In this document: one piece after another, positions 24,801-35,301 of the stretch | Position numbering within the stretch: the first letter of the stretch is position 1 | Layout of the letters: the number at the start of each line of letters is the position of its first letter | From: Leptodactylus fallax | Lineage: Eukaryota; Chordata; Amphibia; Anura; Leptodactylidae | Direction of reading: 5' to 3' | DNA length: 64,000 bases | Assembly: GCA_947044405.1 (NCBI GenBank) | Contig: CAMRHE010000068.1 | Coordinates: 436,001-500,000, forward strand | The notes under the pieces: model-generated | Seen by the model: the letters and a program-made list of their open reading frames with translations, nothing else | Told to the model about the DNA's origin: nothing | The model's database searches: none | Translations under genes and position numbers: made by a program

Positions 24801-26947
24801 CACTGGGATGAATCAGCCATGTCGAACATACCAATCCAGCCAAAAGGAGGCGGATAGGTGACCAAGCATGTGGGTGGTTTTGTCTTGTGAGCAAAGGAGT
24901 TTCAGACTGTGTCCATAACTTTCATAGGCTTCAGGAGAGAGGGCCAAAAGAGCCACCTCTCCTATATAAGGCTGCGATAGGGGATCAGGTGAGGTCTGGC
25001 AGTATCAGACTGAGGTTCCTTGAGCCCACCCTTCACCAATCCGTTAAAAATAGACCATAGTACTCCTCACATTTGGGTGTCTTCTGCTGGATCATTATTG
25101 TGTTCTGGCACTGTGGTGCGTCAGTCCGAGTCTGGGTCATCTCATCCCAGGAGTGGAATGGAAGTCCTTCACCAACCTCAGTCCAGACCTATTTATATGG
25201 TTGACTCTAGGCTAGGCCTAAAGGAGAAACATTGGAGGGTCATATATGTTCAAATCAATATGACCATTATAGGATTCTCTGATACTCTGGTGGACGCCTT
25301 GGAATGGAAGCCTTCCACCAACTTGAGTCCAACCTTATGTATATGGCCATCTCTAGGCTAGGCCTACAGGGTCACTTATGTACAAATCAATATAACCATC
25401 ACAGGATCCTCTGGTGGGCCAGTCCAATGCTAGGTCTGGGTCATCCCAAGTGTGGAATGGAAGCCCTCCAAAAACCTCAGTCCAACCCTATATATAAGGC
25501 TGACTTTAGGCTAGGCTTACAGGAGAAGCATTGGAGGGTCACATATGGTGAGATCAATATGACCATCACAGGAACTTGTAGTGGTGCAACTTTTTGTGAT
25601 CATCATGCCAATAGACTTGAAAAAAGGACAGCTAGAGAGTGGAGATCACAAGTGGTCTATTTCTGGGTTGCAGTTTTCTTGCAGATGGTGGGATTTAATT
25701 GACCCAACCTATTGATAGGATAGGCCATCAATATATGATTGGTGTTGTCCAAATTTTGGCACCCCTGCTGATCAGCTGCTTGAGAAGGCCTTGGCGCTTT
25801 GACGAATGCCTCCCTTCTTTATCTGCTTTGCTCCTTGATCTTCAAGATGTCCTGGTTCTTTCAAACAGTTAAATGGGGGGTACGGAGAGTCAGATCCCAA
25901 CAATGTCATGGCCAGTCCTAATAATAAGCTATCAATATTCTGGTTCTTAGAACTCCTCAGCGACATCTACCATATCTTTGGGGCTGAGTTATCTCCTATG
26001 CGTCGGGTATTGGCTGTGTAATGCAGCTGATACCCACCAACAGTGTCCAGGATATAAATTTGGTAAATGTGGTATTGCTGTGATGGTACTGACCCAAAAA
26101 ATTAGGTTCATGTTTCATTTTTATCTTACAGTGAATACAGTTGAAACAAAACTCCAAAACAATAACAGAATTTTTTTTTCCATCCCACCCTACAAATAAT
26201 AGTACCATTAAAAAATATAACTTGTCCTGCCAAAAACAAGCCCTAGATGGGTATTTTGACAGAAAAATAAAAAAGTTATGCCTATTGGAGGGCAGGGAGT
26301 AAAAAATGAAAACCAAAAATTGTCCGTGTCCCGATTTGGTTTTCCAAATGACTGTATTACAATATTCTAATACCAAGAACAGAAATAAGAATATACACCG
26401 TACTCTCTGGGATACAAAGACCACTGGCCTAGAAGACCGCTTAGTCCGAACTAAGGTTTAGCAACTAATAGAGGAGACTTGCCATTGGTTATACACAGAA
26501 ATCCCTATAAGGACCGCCTCTTGAGAAGTCCACCTCCGATTAAATCCAACATGGATGAATTCCCTTACATGAGATGTATTAGCCATCTTCTTGGAGAGGA
26601 CCACCCTTCTAAAAGACCATTTTTCGCTTCAGTTTTCCATGGTCATCTCAATGTATATATTTTGGAATCTTTTTTAAGGCAACTACCGATAAAATCTATA
26701 ACAAAATTCTACTAGAAGGATGTCCATCTCAAACACAGACAAAATTACCAAAGCCCTGGTTTAGATCCGAGGTGGTCATCTCAAAGGGGGTCTTTTTGGC
26801 AAGGTTTCGCTAAACGCATTTTCCTCACCTACTATATATAAAATGCTCCTTTAAGAGAGGCTATTAGAGGAATGTCATTACCTGAGCGCTTTGGGCTTCC
26901 TGCCCAGTCTTCTGATACTGAGCACTGTACAGACATCTGCTCGCCAT
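15857..26947 (-). CDS. cat: Catalase, complete 13-exon gene (upstream tandem copy)
   Basis: Encodes a heme catalase that converts hydrogen peroxide to water and oxygen. Coding exons, 5' to 3' on the minus strand: 26947-26882, 22766-22598, 21785-21675, 21334-21204, 20173-20069, 19723-19598, 18950-18759, 18533-18381, 18194-18056, 17539-17412, 17220-17113, 16488-16408, 15904-15857. All introns are GT..AG and every junction keeps frame, giving 518 residues (human 527) and the human 13-exon structure. Seen: distal His75 (RVAHAHGAG), Ser114 (RFST), Asn148 (VGNNTPIFF), and Arg354/Tyr358 region ([12 protein letters not shown]) for the proximal heme ligand. NADPH-pocket residues His194, Ser201, Arg203, Asn213, Trp303 and His305 are kept; Phe198 is His. 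Odd: Val74 is Ala, and the C terminus reads KVTIH, not a KANL- or SKL-like peroxisomal signal. A possible poly(A) signal is about 1.26 kb downstream (14596-14601). Human numbering and sequence are from memory; exon coordinates are read directly. Confidence 0.94.
19385..19500 (+). repeat. CAGCGCCACC-family repeat, copy in cat intron 6
   Basis: CCCCTGCAGTGCCTCCAGAGG through GTGTTGAGTCCTCCAACTC. Ends about 100 bp from exon 6. Confidence 0.65.
20427..20846 (+). repeat. Tandem duplication of about 205 bp in cat intron 4
   Basis: Unit 1 (20427-20631) and unit 2 (20632-20846) both run from AAAAGTGATCTAAAACTAGA to CATCTGTGTA. Unit 2 has a short insertion (CACTCATACCATGG area). Confidence 0.95.
21816..22152. 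mobile_element. Dispersed MITE-like repeat in cat intron 2
   Basis: Starts TTAAAGGGGTTCTAAAACTA just upstream (in gene order, downstream of exon 2) of exon 3 and carries inverted GATCAGCT/AGCTGATC arms with CATTCAAGTGAATGGGAG between them. Confidence 0.6.
22153..22326 (+). repeat. Direct repeat flanking cat exon 2, distal copy
   Basis: About 174 bp, from CATCAATATTTTTAGCCCAG to CCACTTTTGGGCCACAAT. Lies in intron 2; its partner (22876-23046) lies in intron 1. Confidence 0.92.
22876..23046 (+). repeat. Direct repeat flanking cat exon 2, proximal copy
   Basis: Same orientation and only a few differences from 22153-22326, so exon 2 (22598-22766) sits between two near-identical direct repeats about 0.7 kb apart. 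Confidence 0.92.
25150..25580 (+). repeat. Three tandem 130-150 bp repeats in cat intron 1
   Basis: Each copy has GGAATGGAAG(T/C)CCT, a CTCAGTCCA-like block, CTAGGCTAGGC and AATCAATATGACCAT, starting near 25150, 25300 and 25455. The middle copy lacks the GGAGAAACATTGGAGGG segment. Confidence 0.88.
26045..26330. mobile_element. Dispersed frog-type repeat in cat intron 1
   Basis: Blocks AAATTTGGTAAATGTGGTAT, TACCATTAAAAAATATAACT, CCTGCCAAAAACAAGCCCT and GAAAAATAAAAAAGTTATG appear in an order I recognise, from memory, as a very common anuran interspersed repeat. No coding function. Confidence 0.55.
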
Positions 26948-26982
26948 GATGACAAGTGTGATCTCTGCAGCTATTAGGTATG

Positions 26983-26996
26983 GTATATATATATTT
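26983..26996 (-). promoter_or_regulatory. TATA-like element of the complete catalase gene
   Basis: A run of alternating T and A (TATATATATA core on the minus strand) lies 36-49 nt upstream of the ATG at 26947, a spacing like that of the TATA box of the second copy. Its simple-repeat composition makes it weaker evidence than the TATAAATA of the paralog. Confidence 0.35.
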
Positions 26997-27297
26997 AGTA
27001 CAGGTGACACTCGCTCCGCCCTTCAGTTCAGGTATGCAAAACACGGGAGCTAATAAACACCCTTATTATATGGCATAATATTATAAAAGGAGGAGGAGGC
27101 CTAGTGATAGACAAAGCTGCATTAATCCGGCCTCCTAAGCCTACATGACAAGAGTATAGAATTGTGTGGTGACATACACAACACGAAAGGCGCATACAGC
27201 TGTATTCACATACATGAAGTGGTATGCTACATAATGATAAGACTTAATGTCACCAATGAGATTTTCTGCAAAACTCCATGTGGATACCCCGTAGTTT

Positions 27298-28571
27298 TAA
27301 AGGGAGTCTGTTCTTCAGGACCCAGCCCATCAACTCAGCCCTGCAGATAGATAGGTTAGGGTCAACAGAACCCAGCGTATCACCCAAGCCCTGCAGATAG
27401 ATAGGTTAGGGTTAACAGAACCCATCGTATCACCCCAGGCTGCAGATAGATAGGTTAGTGTCACCAGAACCAACGTATCACCCCAGGCTGCAGATAGATA
27501 GGTTAGTGTCAGCAGAACCAGCATATCACCCCAGCCCTGCAGATAGATAGGTTAGTGTCACCAGAACCAGAATATCACCCCAGCCTTGCAGGTAGATAGG
27601 TTAGTGTCACCAGAACCAGCATATCACCCCAGTCCTGCAGATAGATAGGTTAGTGTCACCAGAACCAGCATATCACCCCAGCCTTGCAGATAGATAGGTT
27701 AGTGTCACCAGAACCAGCATATCACCCCAGTCCTGCAGATAGGTTAGTGTCACCAGAACCAGCATATCACCCCAGTCCTGCAGATAGGTTAGTGTCACCA
27801 GAACCAGCATATCATCCCAGCCCTGCAGATAGATAGGTTAGTGTCACCAGAACCACCATATCACCCCAGCCCTGCAGATAGATAGGTTAGTGTCACCAGA
27901 ACCAGCATATGACCCCAGCCATGCAGATAGATAGGTTAGTATCACCAGAACCAGCATATCATCCCAGCCCTGCAGATAGATAGGTTAGGGTCACCAGAAC
28001 CAGCATATCACCCCAGCCCTGCAGATAGATAGGTTAGTGTCACCAGAACCACCATATCACCCCAGCCCTGCAGATAGATAGGTTAGTGTCACCAGAACCA
28101 GCATATCACCCCAGCCATGCAGATAGATAGGTTAGTGTCACCAGAACCAGCATATCACCCCAGTCCTGCAGATAGATAGGTTAGTATCACCAGAACCAGC
28201 ATATCATCCCAGCCCTGCAGATAGATAGGTTAGTATCACCAGAACCAGAATATCACCCCAGCCCTGCAGATAGATAGGTTAGTATCACCAGAACCAGCAT
28301 ATCATCCCAGCCCTGCAGATAGATAGGTTAGTGTCACCAGAACCAGCATATCACCCCAGTCCTGCAGATAGATAGGTTAGTGTCACCAGAACCAGAATAT
28401 CACCCCAGCCCTGCAGATAGATAGGTTAGTGTCACCTGCTCCAAATAACTAATTTGCAACAGAGGCAGCGATTCACAATGGAAAAACACAATTTGATTCA
28501 GGTGACCCTAACCTATGTATATGCAGGGCTGAGGTGATATGCTGGTTCTGGTGACACTCCCTTTGATGATG
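27298..28571. repeat. About 48-bp GATA-containing minisatellite inside MITE ends, upstream of cat
   Basis: About 23 tandem copies of a 44-50 bp unit containing CTGCAGATAGATAGGTTAG and CACCAGAACCAGCATATCAC fill 27310-28440. After a 60-bp spacer, one inverted unit occurs at 28500-28558. The outer flanks read AAAGGGAGT (left) and ACTCCCTTT (right), so the whole block looks like a foldback MITE whose left terminal repeat was amplified in tandem. The array starts about 360 bp upstream of the catalase ATG. Confidence 0.9.
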
Positions 28572-29090
28572 GTGCTGTAAATTTGGTAGGGTTCGGAAGG
28601 GTTCTTTACTAATACTTAGATACATAAGAACAACTTTTTGATCAATCAACAGAATAACAAACTGATAAACTAACTAGTGCTCACTACCGCTCTTCAGCCA
28701 CCTGGCTAAAGCAATATGAGACTCCATCTTCCTTGGGCGACACACGGGGTAACCCTATTGGGGCTGCTTACACTAGCTGAATCCCACTCACCAAATTCCA
28801 GCACACCATTGCACACTCTTCCCATCTTGGGTTCCACTTCAGCCTCCTTGTGGCTGTGCAGGTTTCTTTTCAGTAGGTTATGTCCTCTGCACGGGTACTC
28901 AGTGAGTCTAGATCCTCTTCAACAACTGGGTTTTACTATCCCAGCACTCAACCCATCTCGGACTTCTTCTTGATACCAGCACCCTTTGGCATTTAGTAGT
29001 GCTCCATGTTATAAGCTCACCAAAGTCACCATAACTGCAACACTTTCAATCACTCTGAGTCCTCTTTCAGGGTAAAAGTAGCAATTGCAC

Positions 29091-29665
29091 CCTAATGGCC
29101 CCTCTACCATAAGCAGACCTCAGTGTTATATTTAGCACATGGTAGGTGGGGGCGCTGTTATAGATATTGCATTGGGGTCCAGGAGCTTGGTTACACGTGA
29201 GCTTTGTATACCTGTCTGACTGTCTGATGATCCAGAATATCTGACAAGTGACAATCCAATTGGTGAAGGATTAAAGTATTTATAATGTGTTTACTGATGC
29301 AGAACTGTCAGTAAATGTACAATTATCGTTATTATTACGCTTTATATACAGAAAATAATAGAAAAACACAGACATTATAACAAATGAAACACAGACTGGT
29401 AAGAAGGGAGTTTACTAATAGAATGCTAATAGTTGCAGGATTTACTTCCTCAAAGAAGTTTTTCTATTAAAGGGATTTTCCAGGACTTTTGCATCGATGA
29501 CCTTAGAATACATCATCAAGTGAAGATCCATGGGGGTCCAACTCGTGGGAATCCCATGGATAAACTGGTTGAAGCAGGTGAACTGGCAAGGGGTATGAGC
29601 TGGAATGTAGGGATAGATGGCAGCAGTGGCCAATACCATAGAGTGGTCCTCAAGGACAAAGCTCC
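29091..29665 (+). repeat. Direct repeat, copy A (with 30781-31240)
   Basis: Starts CCTAATGGCCCCTCTACC and shares ordered blocks with copy B: AGCACATGGTAGGTG, GATATTGCATTGGGG, TGAAGGATTAAAG, GAAACACAGACTGG-like, and AGCTGGAATGTAG near the end. Copy A carries insertions relative to B. The two direct copies bracket about 1.1 kb that holds the 40-bp tandem array. Confidence 0.75.
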
Positions 29666-30004
29666 TTAGCTTAATATAGAGATAGATAAAGCAGAGTACA
29701 GCAGGGGCTGCAGAGTATGGCAGGAGTTGAAGACCAGAGAGAAGTCTGCAAACTATAGAGAGAACGTTTAGTTAGGTCAGGAACCTCCTTCTCCAACCAA
29801 CAGCCGCATGTCCTCAGTGCACCTATACACTGAGCCCGAGGACACTTTATACCACTATCTGCTCCAAATTAGGCCTCTTAACATGTCTACCTGGCCCATT
29901 AAACACCTGGCCTACAACACTACCCCCTTCATATCTCTCAATTTAGTTTACATGCATAACCGGCAAGAAGTCTTTGTGAACTGGGTGACGTTCCTCCAGC
30001 ACAC

Positions 30005-30265
30005 GGCTTCAACAATGATCAGCCCAGCTTTGGTCTTCCTCCGAATCTTCAACAATGATCAGCCCTGCTTTGGTCTTCCTCCGAATCTTCAACAATGATC
30101 AGCCCTGCTTTGGTCTTCCTCCGAATCTTCAACAATGATCAGCCCTGCTTTGGTCTTCCTCCAATTTTACAATAGTGATCAGTCCTGTTTTGGTCCTCCA
30201 CCACCGAATCTTCAACAATTATCAGTCCTGTTTTGGTTAACTCTTCCAATTTTTCAACAGTGATC
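30005..30265. repeat. 40-bp tandem repeat, about 6 copies
   Basis: Unit contains CAACAATGATCAGCCCTGCT followed by TTGGTCTTCCTCCGAATCTT. The first three to four copies are nearly identical and later ones decay towards 30265. Confidence 0.92.
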
Positions 30266-30780
30266 AGTCCTCCTCTGAATCTGGACTTCTTCTTCTGGAA
30301 TGACAAACCAAACCAGGCCTCATGCTATGTACAATCACTCTGGCCAAGCACCAAATAACTGGAAAATACTCCGCCAGCTGGTAACGCAGTCTGTGCTTCA
30401 AGTTGACCATAAGACAAATCTTGTCCTCTGTCGCCTTTCCCTTATTGGTTGCTCTTACCCATTCTGCGGTGGCTAGTGGTGGCAACAAGCACTGTAACCC
30501 ACAATCCGGCTGTTCTGAGGATTTGTTCTCCACCAGCATGGTGATAACGCTGCCCTCAAGGTCTTTCCCTTGAGCTCATAAGCCTTCTTCACTCACTTTT
30601 CTACAACCCACTGATCCTAGACTTGGGCTACAGCATTGCAGGGTCAATCCACAGGAAGTGACAACACAACTCCTCCTGTGGGCACAACCAGTCTTGAGTG
30701 GGGACACTGTATATGGCCATCTACTAAAGGGCCAAACTAAAAAAGTTAACCGTCACACAGCTATAAGGGCCACATAGAGT

Positions 30781-31240
30781 CCTAATGGCCCCTCTACCTT
30801 AGGTGGACTCCAATGTTATAAATAGCACATGGTAGGTGAAGGCGCTGTTACAGATATTGCATTGGGGCCCAGGAGCTTAGGTACATGTGAGTTTTGTTTG
30901 ACAATCCAGAATATTTAACAATCCAATTGATGAAGGATTAAAGGATTTGTACTGTGTTTACTGAGGCGGAAGTATCAGGAAATGTACAATTAGGATTATT
31001 ATGGTCTATATACAGAGAACAATAGAGAAACACAGACTGGTAAAAATGGAGGTTACGTGGTGAGGCGTATCAGCTGGAATGTAGAAGCGACTAGAGAAGC
31101 GTATGGCACACAGAGGCGAATGGCGCTTTGGAATGGCACTGAAGGACTGGCAAGGGGTATTAGCTGGAATGTAGAGATGGACGGCTGCATAGGTGGCCAA
31201 TACTGGCCTAAAGTAGCCCTCATGGACAAGCAAGGCTCAT
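30781..31240 (+). repeat. Direct repeat, copy B (with 29091-29665)
   Basis: Same orientation and block order as copy A. Two long direct repeats about 1.1 kb apart could be ends of a non-autonomous LTR element or two insertions of one repeat. I could not identify a primer-binding site or polypurine tract. Confidence 0.7.
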
Positions 31241-31994
31241 GATGTATTTGTTCCATTTTTTTAGCATGTCCTATTAAGCCTCATGCCCACGTCAGTGAAA
31301 AACGGCCATTTTCAGAACTCTATGGGTGGATTCACACGTCTGTTTTTTAACAGGCCGTAAATAATGTCCGTCAAAAATGGATGGACCCGATACCAGTCAA
31401 TAGGGCAGATTTATTATCATGTGTAAAAGAAAAACTCTATGTCGCCAATAGGAACCAATCACAGCACAGTTTTCATTTTGTATTTTGCCTTTGAAAAATT
31501 AAAGCTGTTCTGTGATAGGTTGCTATGGGCTGTGATTGGTTGCTATGGGCCACAAAGACAGTTTTGTTTAGACACCATAATAAATCTGCCCCAACGGGTT
31601 CATTTTTAGGGCCCATTCAGACGTTGGAGAAAGAAGAGTAATTTGAGACGAACATCTGCCTTGGATTCCTCTTCATTTTCCGCTTCTTGGCTTGCCGTGG
31701 CAGAATGACGATACTGATCATCGCCATTCCGTCATGCTTAGGCCCAGATGAATGGAATCCGCAGAAAGATCAAGCAGGGTGCTTATTTTTTCCTTCTGCG
31801 ATCTCTGTCTCCCATTGAAAACAATGGGAGACAGAATCAGGCTGGAATCTGCTGATGAATTATGGGGAGGAATCAACAGCAAATTCCACAGCTGTGTGAA
31901 CTGGGCCTGAACATCCATCATAACGGTTTTGCATCTGAATGATGGCTCTTAAGACATATCAGTGGGTTGGGCCAAAAAAAAGACCAATGAATAT

Positions 31995-32967
31995 TGTAAG
32001 AGACAGCCAATGTTGTCCTAAGCTTTATTTGTCTGTATAAATTGTTAATGTTGAATGTATTTCTGTGATTCTGTTCCTTTAAGACAGCAGCCATTGTAAT
32101 TGTGACATGATGCTGGAGTGACTCCCCCACCCCTTTTATGTCAGCCTGTCTGTTCTGCAGACAGAATGTGAGCAGAGAAGCAGGAAGTGACGAGACAGAG
32201 AGCAGCAGCCATCTTGGCAAGTGTTGTATTGAACTGGGGTGGAGATTTTTCTGTACAGCTAAGCTGTATCTTGGTCCAGAGACAAACAGAGTGTAAAGAG
32301 ACAACAGGACTAGTGAGTCCACGTGAAAGGAACTGTGCTCAGTGGCTGATCAGTGAGACTGACATTGTGACTGTGTATATGGATACCACAGATAGAGACT
32401 CGCAGTGCTGTTGATGTACTGGACGGCACCTGCTAAATCCCGGCTTACATCCCAGCTCAGTGTATGGATTCGGCAGGACTGTCAGTGTGCTGAGTGGAAT
32501 CTGCTGTTGGATTACATTGCATTCATTGGGTTTCTCTGTTAAAGAGGACTTCATTTCTCCTGAGATCCTGATAACAGTGAGGAGAGGACGCTTCACTATA
32601 AAAGAAAGGAACGACTTTGGGCCCCACCGCGCGCTTCTACGGACTGTAAGCGGTCCACCTGGACCACTGGGGAAAAGGGGGTGCACCCAAATGTGATGTC
32701 AGGGTCAGTTAGGGATAGTTTTGAGTATATTGTTCATTCAGTGTCCATACTGCAGAAGTGGACAGAGTAAAAGTGGAAACCATTGCAGAATTTGCCTTGA
32801 AATTGTTCATGCTATATTGTATATTTTGCTTGTCTTTATCCCTGTCATTTTACCTTCAAATAGCCTTTATTAACTTATAGTAAATATATATTCTTTTCTT
32901 GAACTACCGCGTGTGTGTTCATTTCTGGTTGCGGAGTCCAAACCACCTGCCTTGCTCTCGGTTCACA
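31995..32967. mobile_element. Candidate solo LTR with ATAT target-site duplication
   Basis: A 973-bp segment begins TGTAAGAGAC and ends GGTTCACA, fitting the TG...CA rule, and is flanked by ATAT on both sides (31991-31994 and 32968-32971). Inside are a TATAAAAG-like element near 32597 and a T-rich stretch near the 3' end, as in many LTRs. No internal retroviral or retrotransposon coding sequence is present. The short duplication in AT-rich DNA could be chance. Confidence 0.45.
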
Positions 32968-32971
32968 ATAT

Positions 32972-34240
32972 CATCCGTTTTTTTTTGTTTTGTTTTTTTA
33001 ACGGACAGTTAAAAATGGATGACAAAAGGACGCTAAAAACGGACGATGAAATTGGATGAAAAATATGTGACATATGGATGGAAAACAGACATTTTTTACA
33101 ACAGTCATGTGCATGTGGTCTAAGGCCTAGCATCGCTAGTCTTCATAATCTCCAAGCTGGCGGAGGGTGCGCCTCATTTATGACTATGCAGGGGATATAA
33201 AGACCGGCGCTGAAAACTCCAGTCTTAATAAATCTGCCCCAATAATTTTTTTTTTTTTTTTTAATGGAAACAGCTTTGGAAAGAAAACCTAAGCATAGAG
33301 GACAATCTCATAGATTCTTGCATGTTCCTAAATTCCAGATTGAGGATCAGGTTCATCATTTAGAAACGACAGGTCATATCACACGTACCAGGATAAAGCT
33401 TGGCACGACATCCTATACTGGTTTCCCGTAGAATGTATAATTAATTATTAGTTATGCAATTAGTCATAAGGAAACATAGTCGGCACCGTGAACAGGATGA
33501 CTACGACCGACAGCAGCAGCTGCCACTTACACCCTGCACCATGTATTGATTATTAATACTATTAGTGCCACTTAGAGAAGCAGAACTAAGACTAAAATCT
33601 GATATTGGAATACCCCTTTAAGAGCCTATGATCTTGTGCTAGGTGTTGATCCATCAGTCATATTATTCAGCTCTCATACTACTGGCTATGACTGGTTATG
33701 AGTCGGCCATATATATTATTTAGCAGCCCATTTAGCCTACAGCTTTCCTCCTGACCCCATCATACATATACAAGTTTGGCCTGGCCAAGCCTGCATGTAG
33801 TCTCCATTCAGAGAGTAGAGTAAGTCACTGCTAGACTCCTCTTAGGTCCTTTAAGAAAAAAAAGGAGAATCAAAATAATGGGGGCCCCTTGGCCCCTGTC
33901 TCATAGATGCCCCAATACTCCATTCATCTGTATTGGACTGCTGAGAGATATATATCATTGACAACAAATATACCGAACCCAGATAGAAATGTCGGATTGC
34001 TGTAAACGTCATCCTGTAGTTCTGTCTCAGGCAGATATGTAAATGATAACAGGTGTGGCCTGATTAGGCGCAGGGTCTTGCCACAAGAGGGTGTAAAAGT
34101 GCTTCTTCCACTGCCCTATAACAAGGCTCTCAGAGGCTACTTTTGGGTAGTGTACCTCTTGGTGAGAGCTCGTTGACTGATAGATATGTCTCTACAATGC
34201 ACTCAAAGACATGTTGCCCAGTTAACAGACTTCAAGAGGG
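32972..34240. other. Intergenic stretch without recognised gene
   Basis: Begins with T-rich and AACGGACAGTTAAAAATGGA-type sequence resembling decayed DNA-transposon ends, then unremarkable AT-rich DNA. No supported gene. Confidence 0.5.
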
Positions 34241-34243
34241 GCC

Positions 34244-34555
34244 AAATCACACAGTATTATGCCCCATAGTGGCCCTTGCACACACTATTATGCCCCATAG
34301 TGGCTCCTGCACACACTATTATGCCCCATAGTAGCCCCTGCACACAGTATTATGCCCCATAGTGGCCCCTGCACACAGTATTATGCCCCATAGTGGCTCC
34401 TGCACACACTATTATGCCCCATAGTAGCCCCTGCACACAGTATTATGCCCCATAGTGGCCCCTGCACACAGTATTATGCCCCATAGTGGCCCCTGCACAC
34501 AGTATTATGCCCCATAGTGGCCCCTGCACACACTATTATGCCCCATTGTGGACCA
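34244..34555. repeat. 31-bp tandem repeat, about 10 copies
   Basis: Unit contains TATTATGCCCCATAGTGGCC, separated by CCTGCACACA(G/C). Contiguous copies with no spacers, so a minisatellite rather than a CRISPR-like array. Confidence 0.95.
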
Positions 34556-35301
34556 CCCATGAACAATTATTATACTCTGGGGTCTCTCCCTGGCTCCGGC
34601 GCACTCCCCGCTACTTTCAATGTTGGACCAGTTGCCGGCATCACAACGCATAATGACGTTGGGGACGTCACCAAACAGGCCTGAAGCCTGCTGGAGCGCA
34701 GGAGAGGTAAGTAACAGTGTTTTATGTTCCCTCACCTTGGGCCTCCAATCATTATACTCTGGGGTCTGAAATGTCCAGGCACCCTAATGTCCCAGGCCCT
34801 GTGGCAGCCGCTCCCGCTGTATTTACGCCACTGCCTTTAACTCCCTCTTAGGTATTGTAACATGAATTGAATAAGCCATAAAACAGCCCAGAATTATAAT
34901 ATACAATACAGGAACCAAAACCAATATCAGATCTGTTATCACTGCAAGTTATCCATTCCCAGAAATCAGATCTGCCCTAATGTCTCAGCACTTGGTATGT
35001 TGTTCTTGGAATCTCCTACAAGTTTAACCTCCGTTTGCTGTCAGCCTAATTCCTATGTGTTTACTAGCTATGGGAACATGCATATACAAATACCCACATC
35101 ACATATCATATAATACTGGTTCATGTTCACATTAAACTTTTTATTTATTTTTATTTTTTTACAGTTCTTACTTTTGATTACAGGTTAAAAATAATTATAT
35201 TGCTATTATCCTCCAGCGCTCTCGCTCGTCCAGTTCTACCACTTATTGTAATCTGCATTTAGAGAGAAACATCAACGATACAGATCATTCCAAAGTGCCA
35301 T

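Noticed and set aside
34244..34555. Regular 31-bp repeats reminiscent of a CRISPR array
   Set aside because: Units are contiguous with no unique spacers, and the window is vertebrate nuclear DNA.
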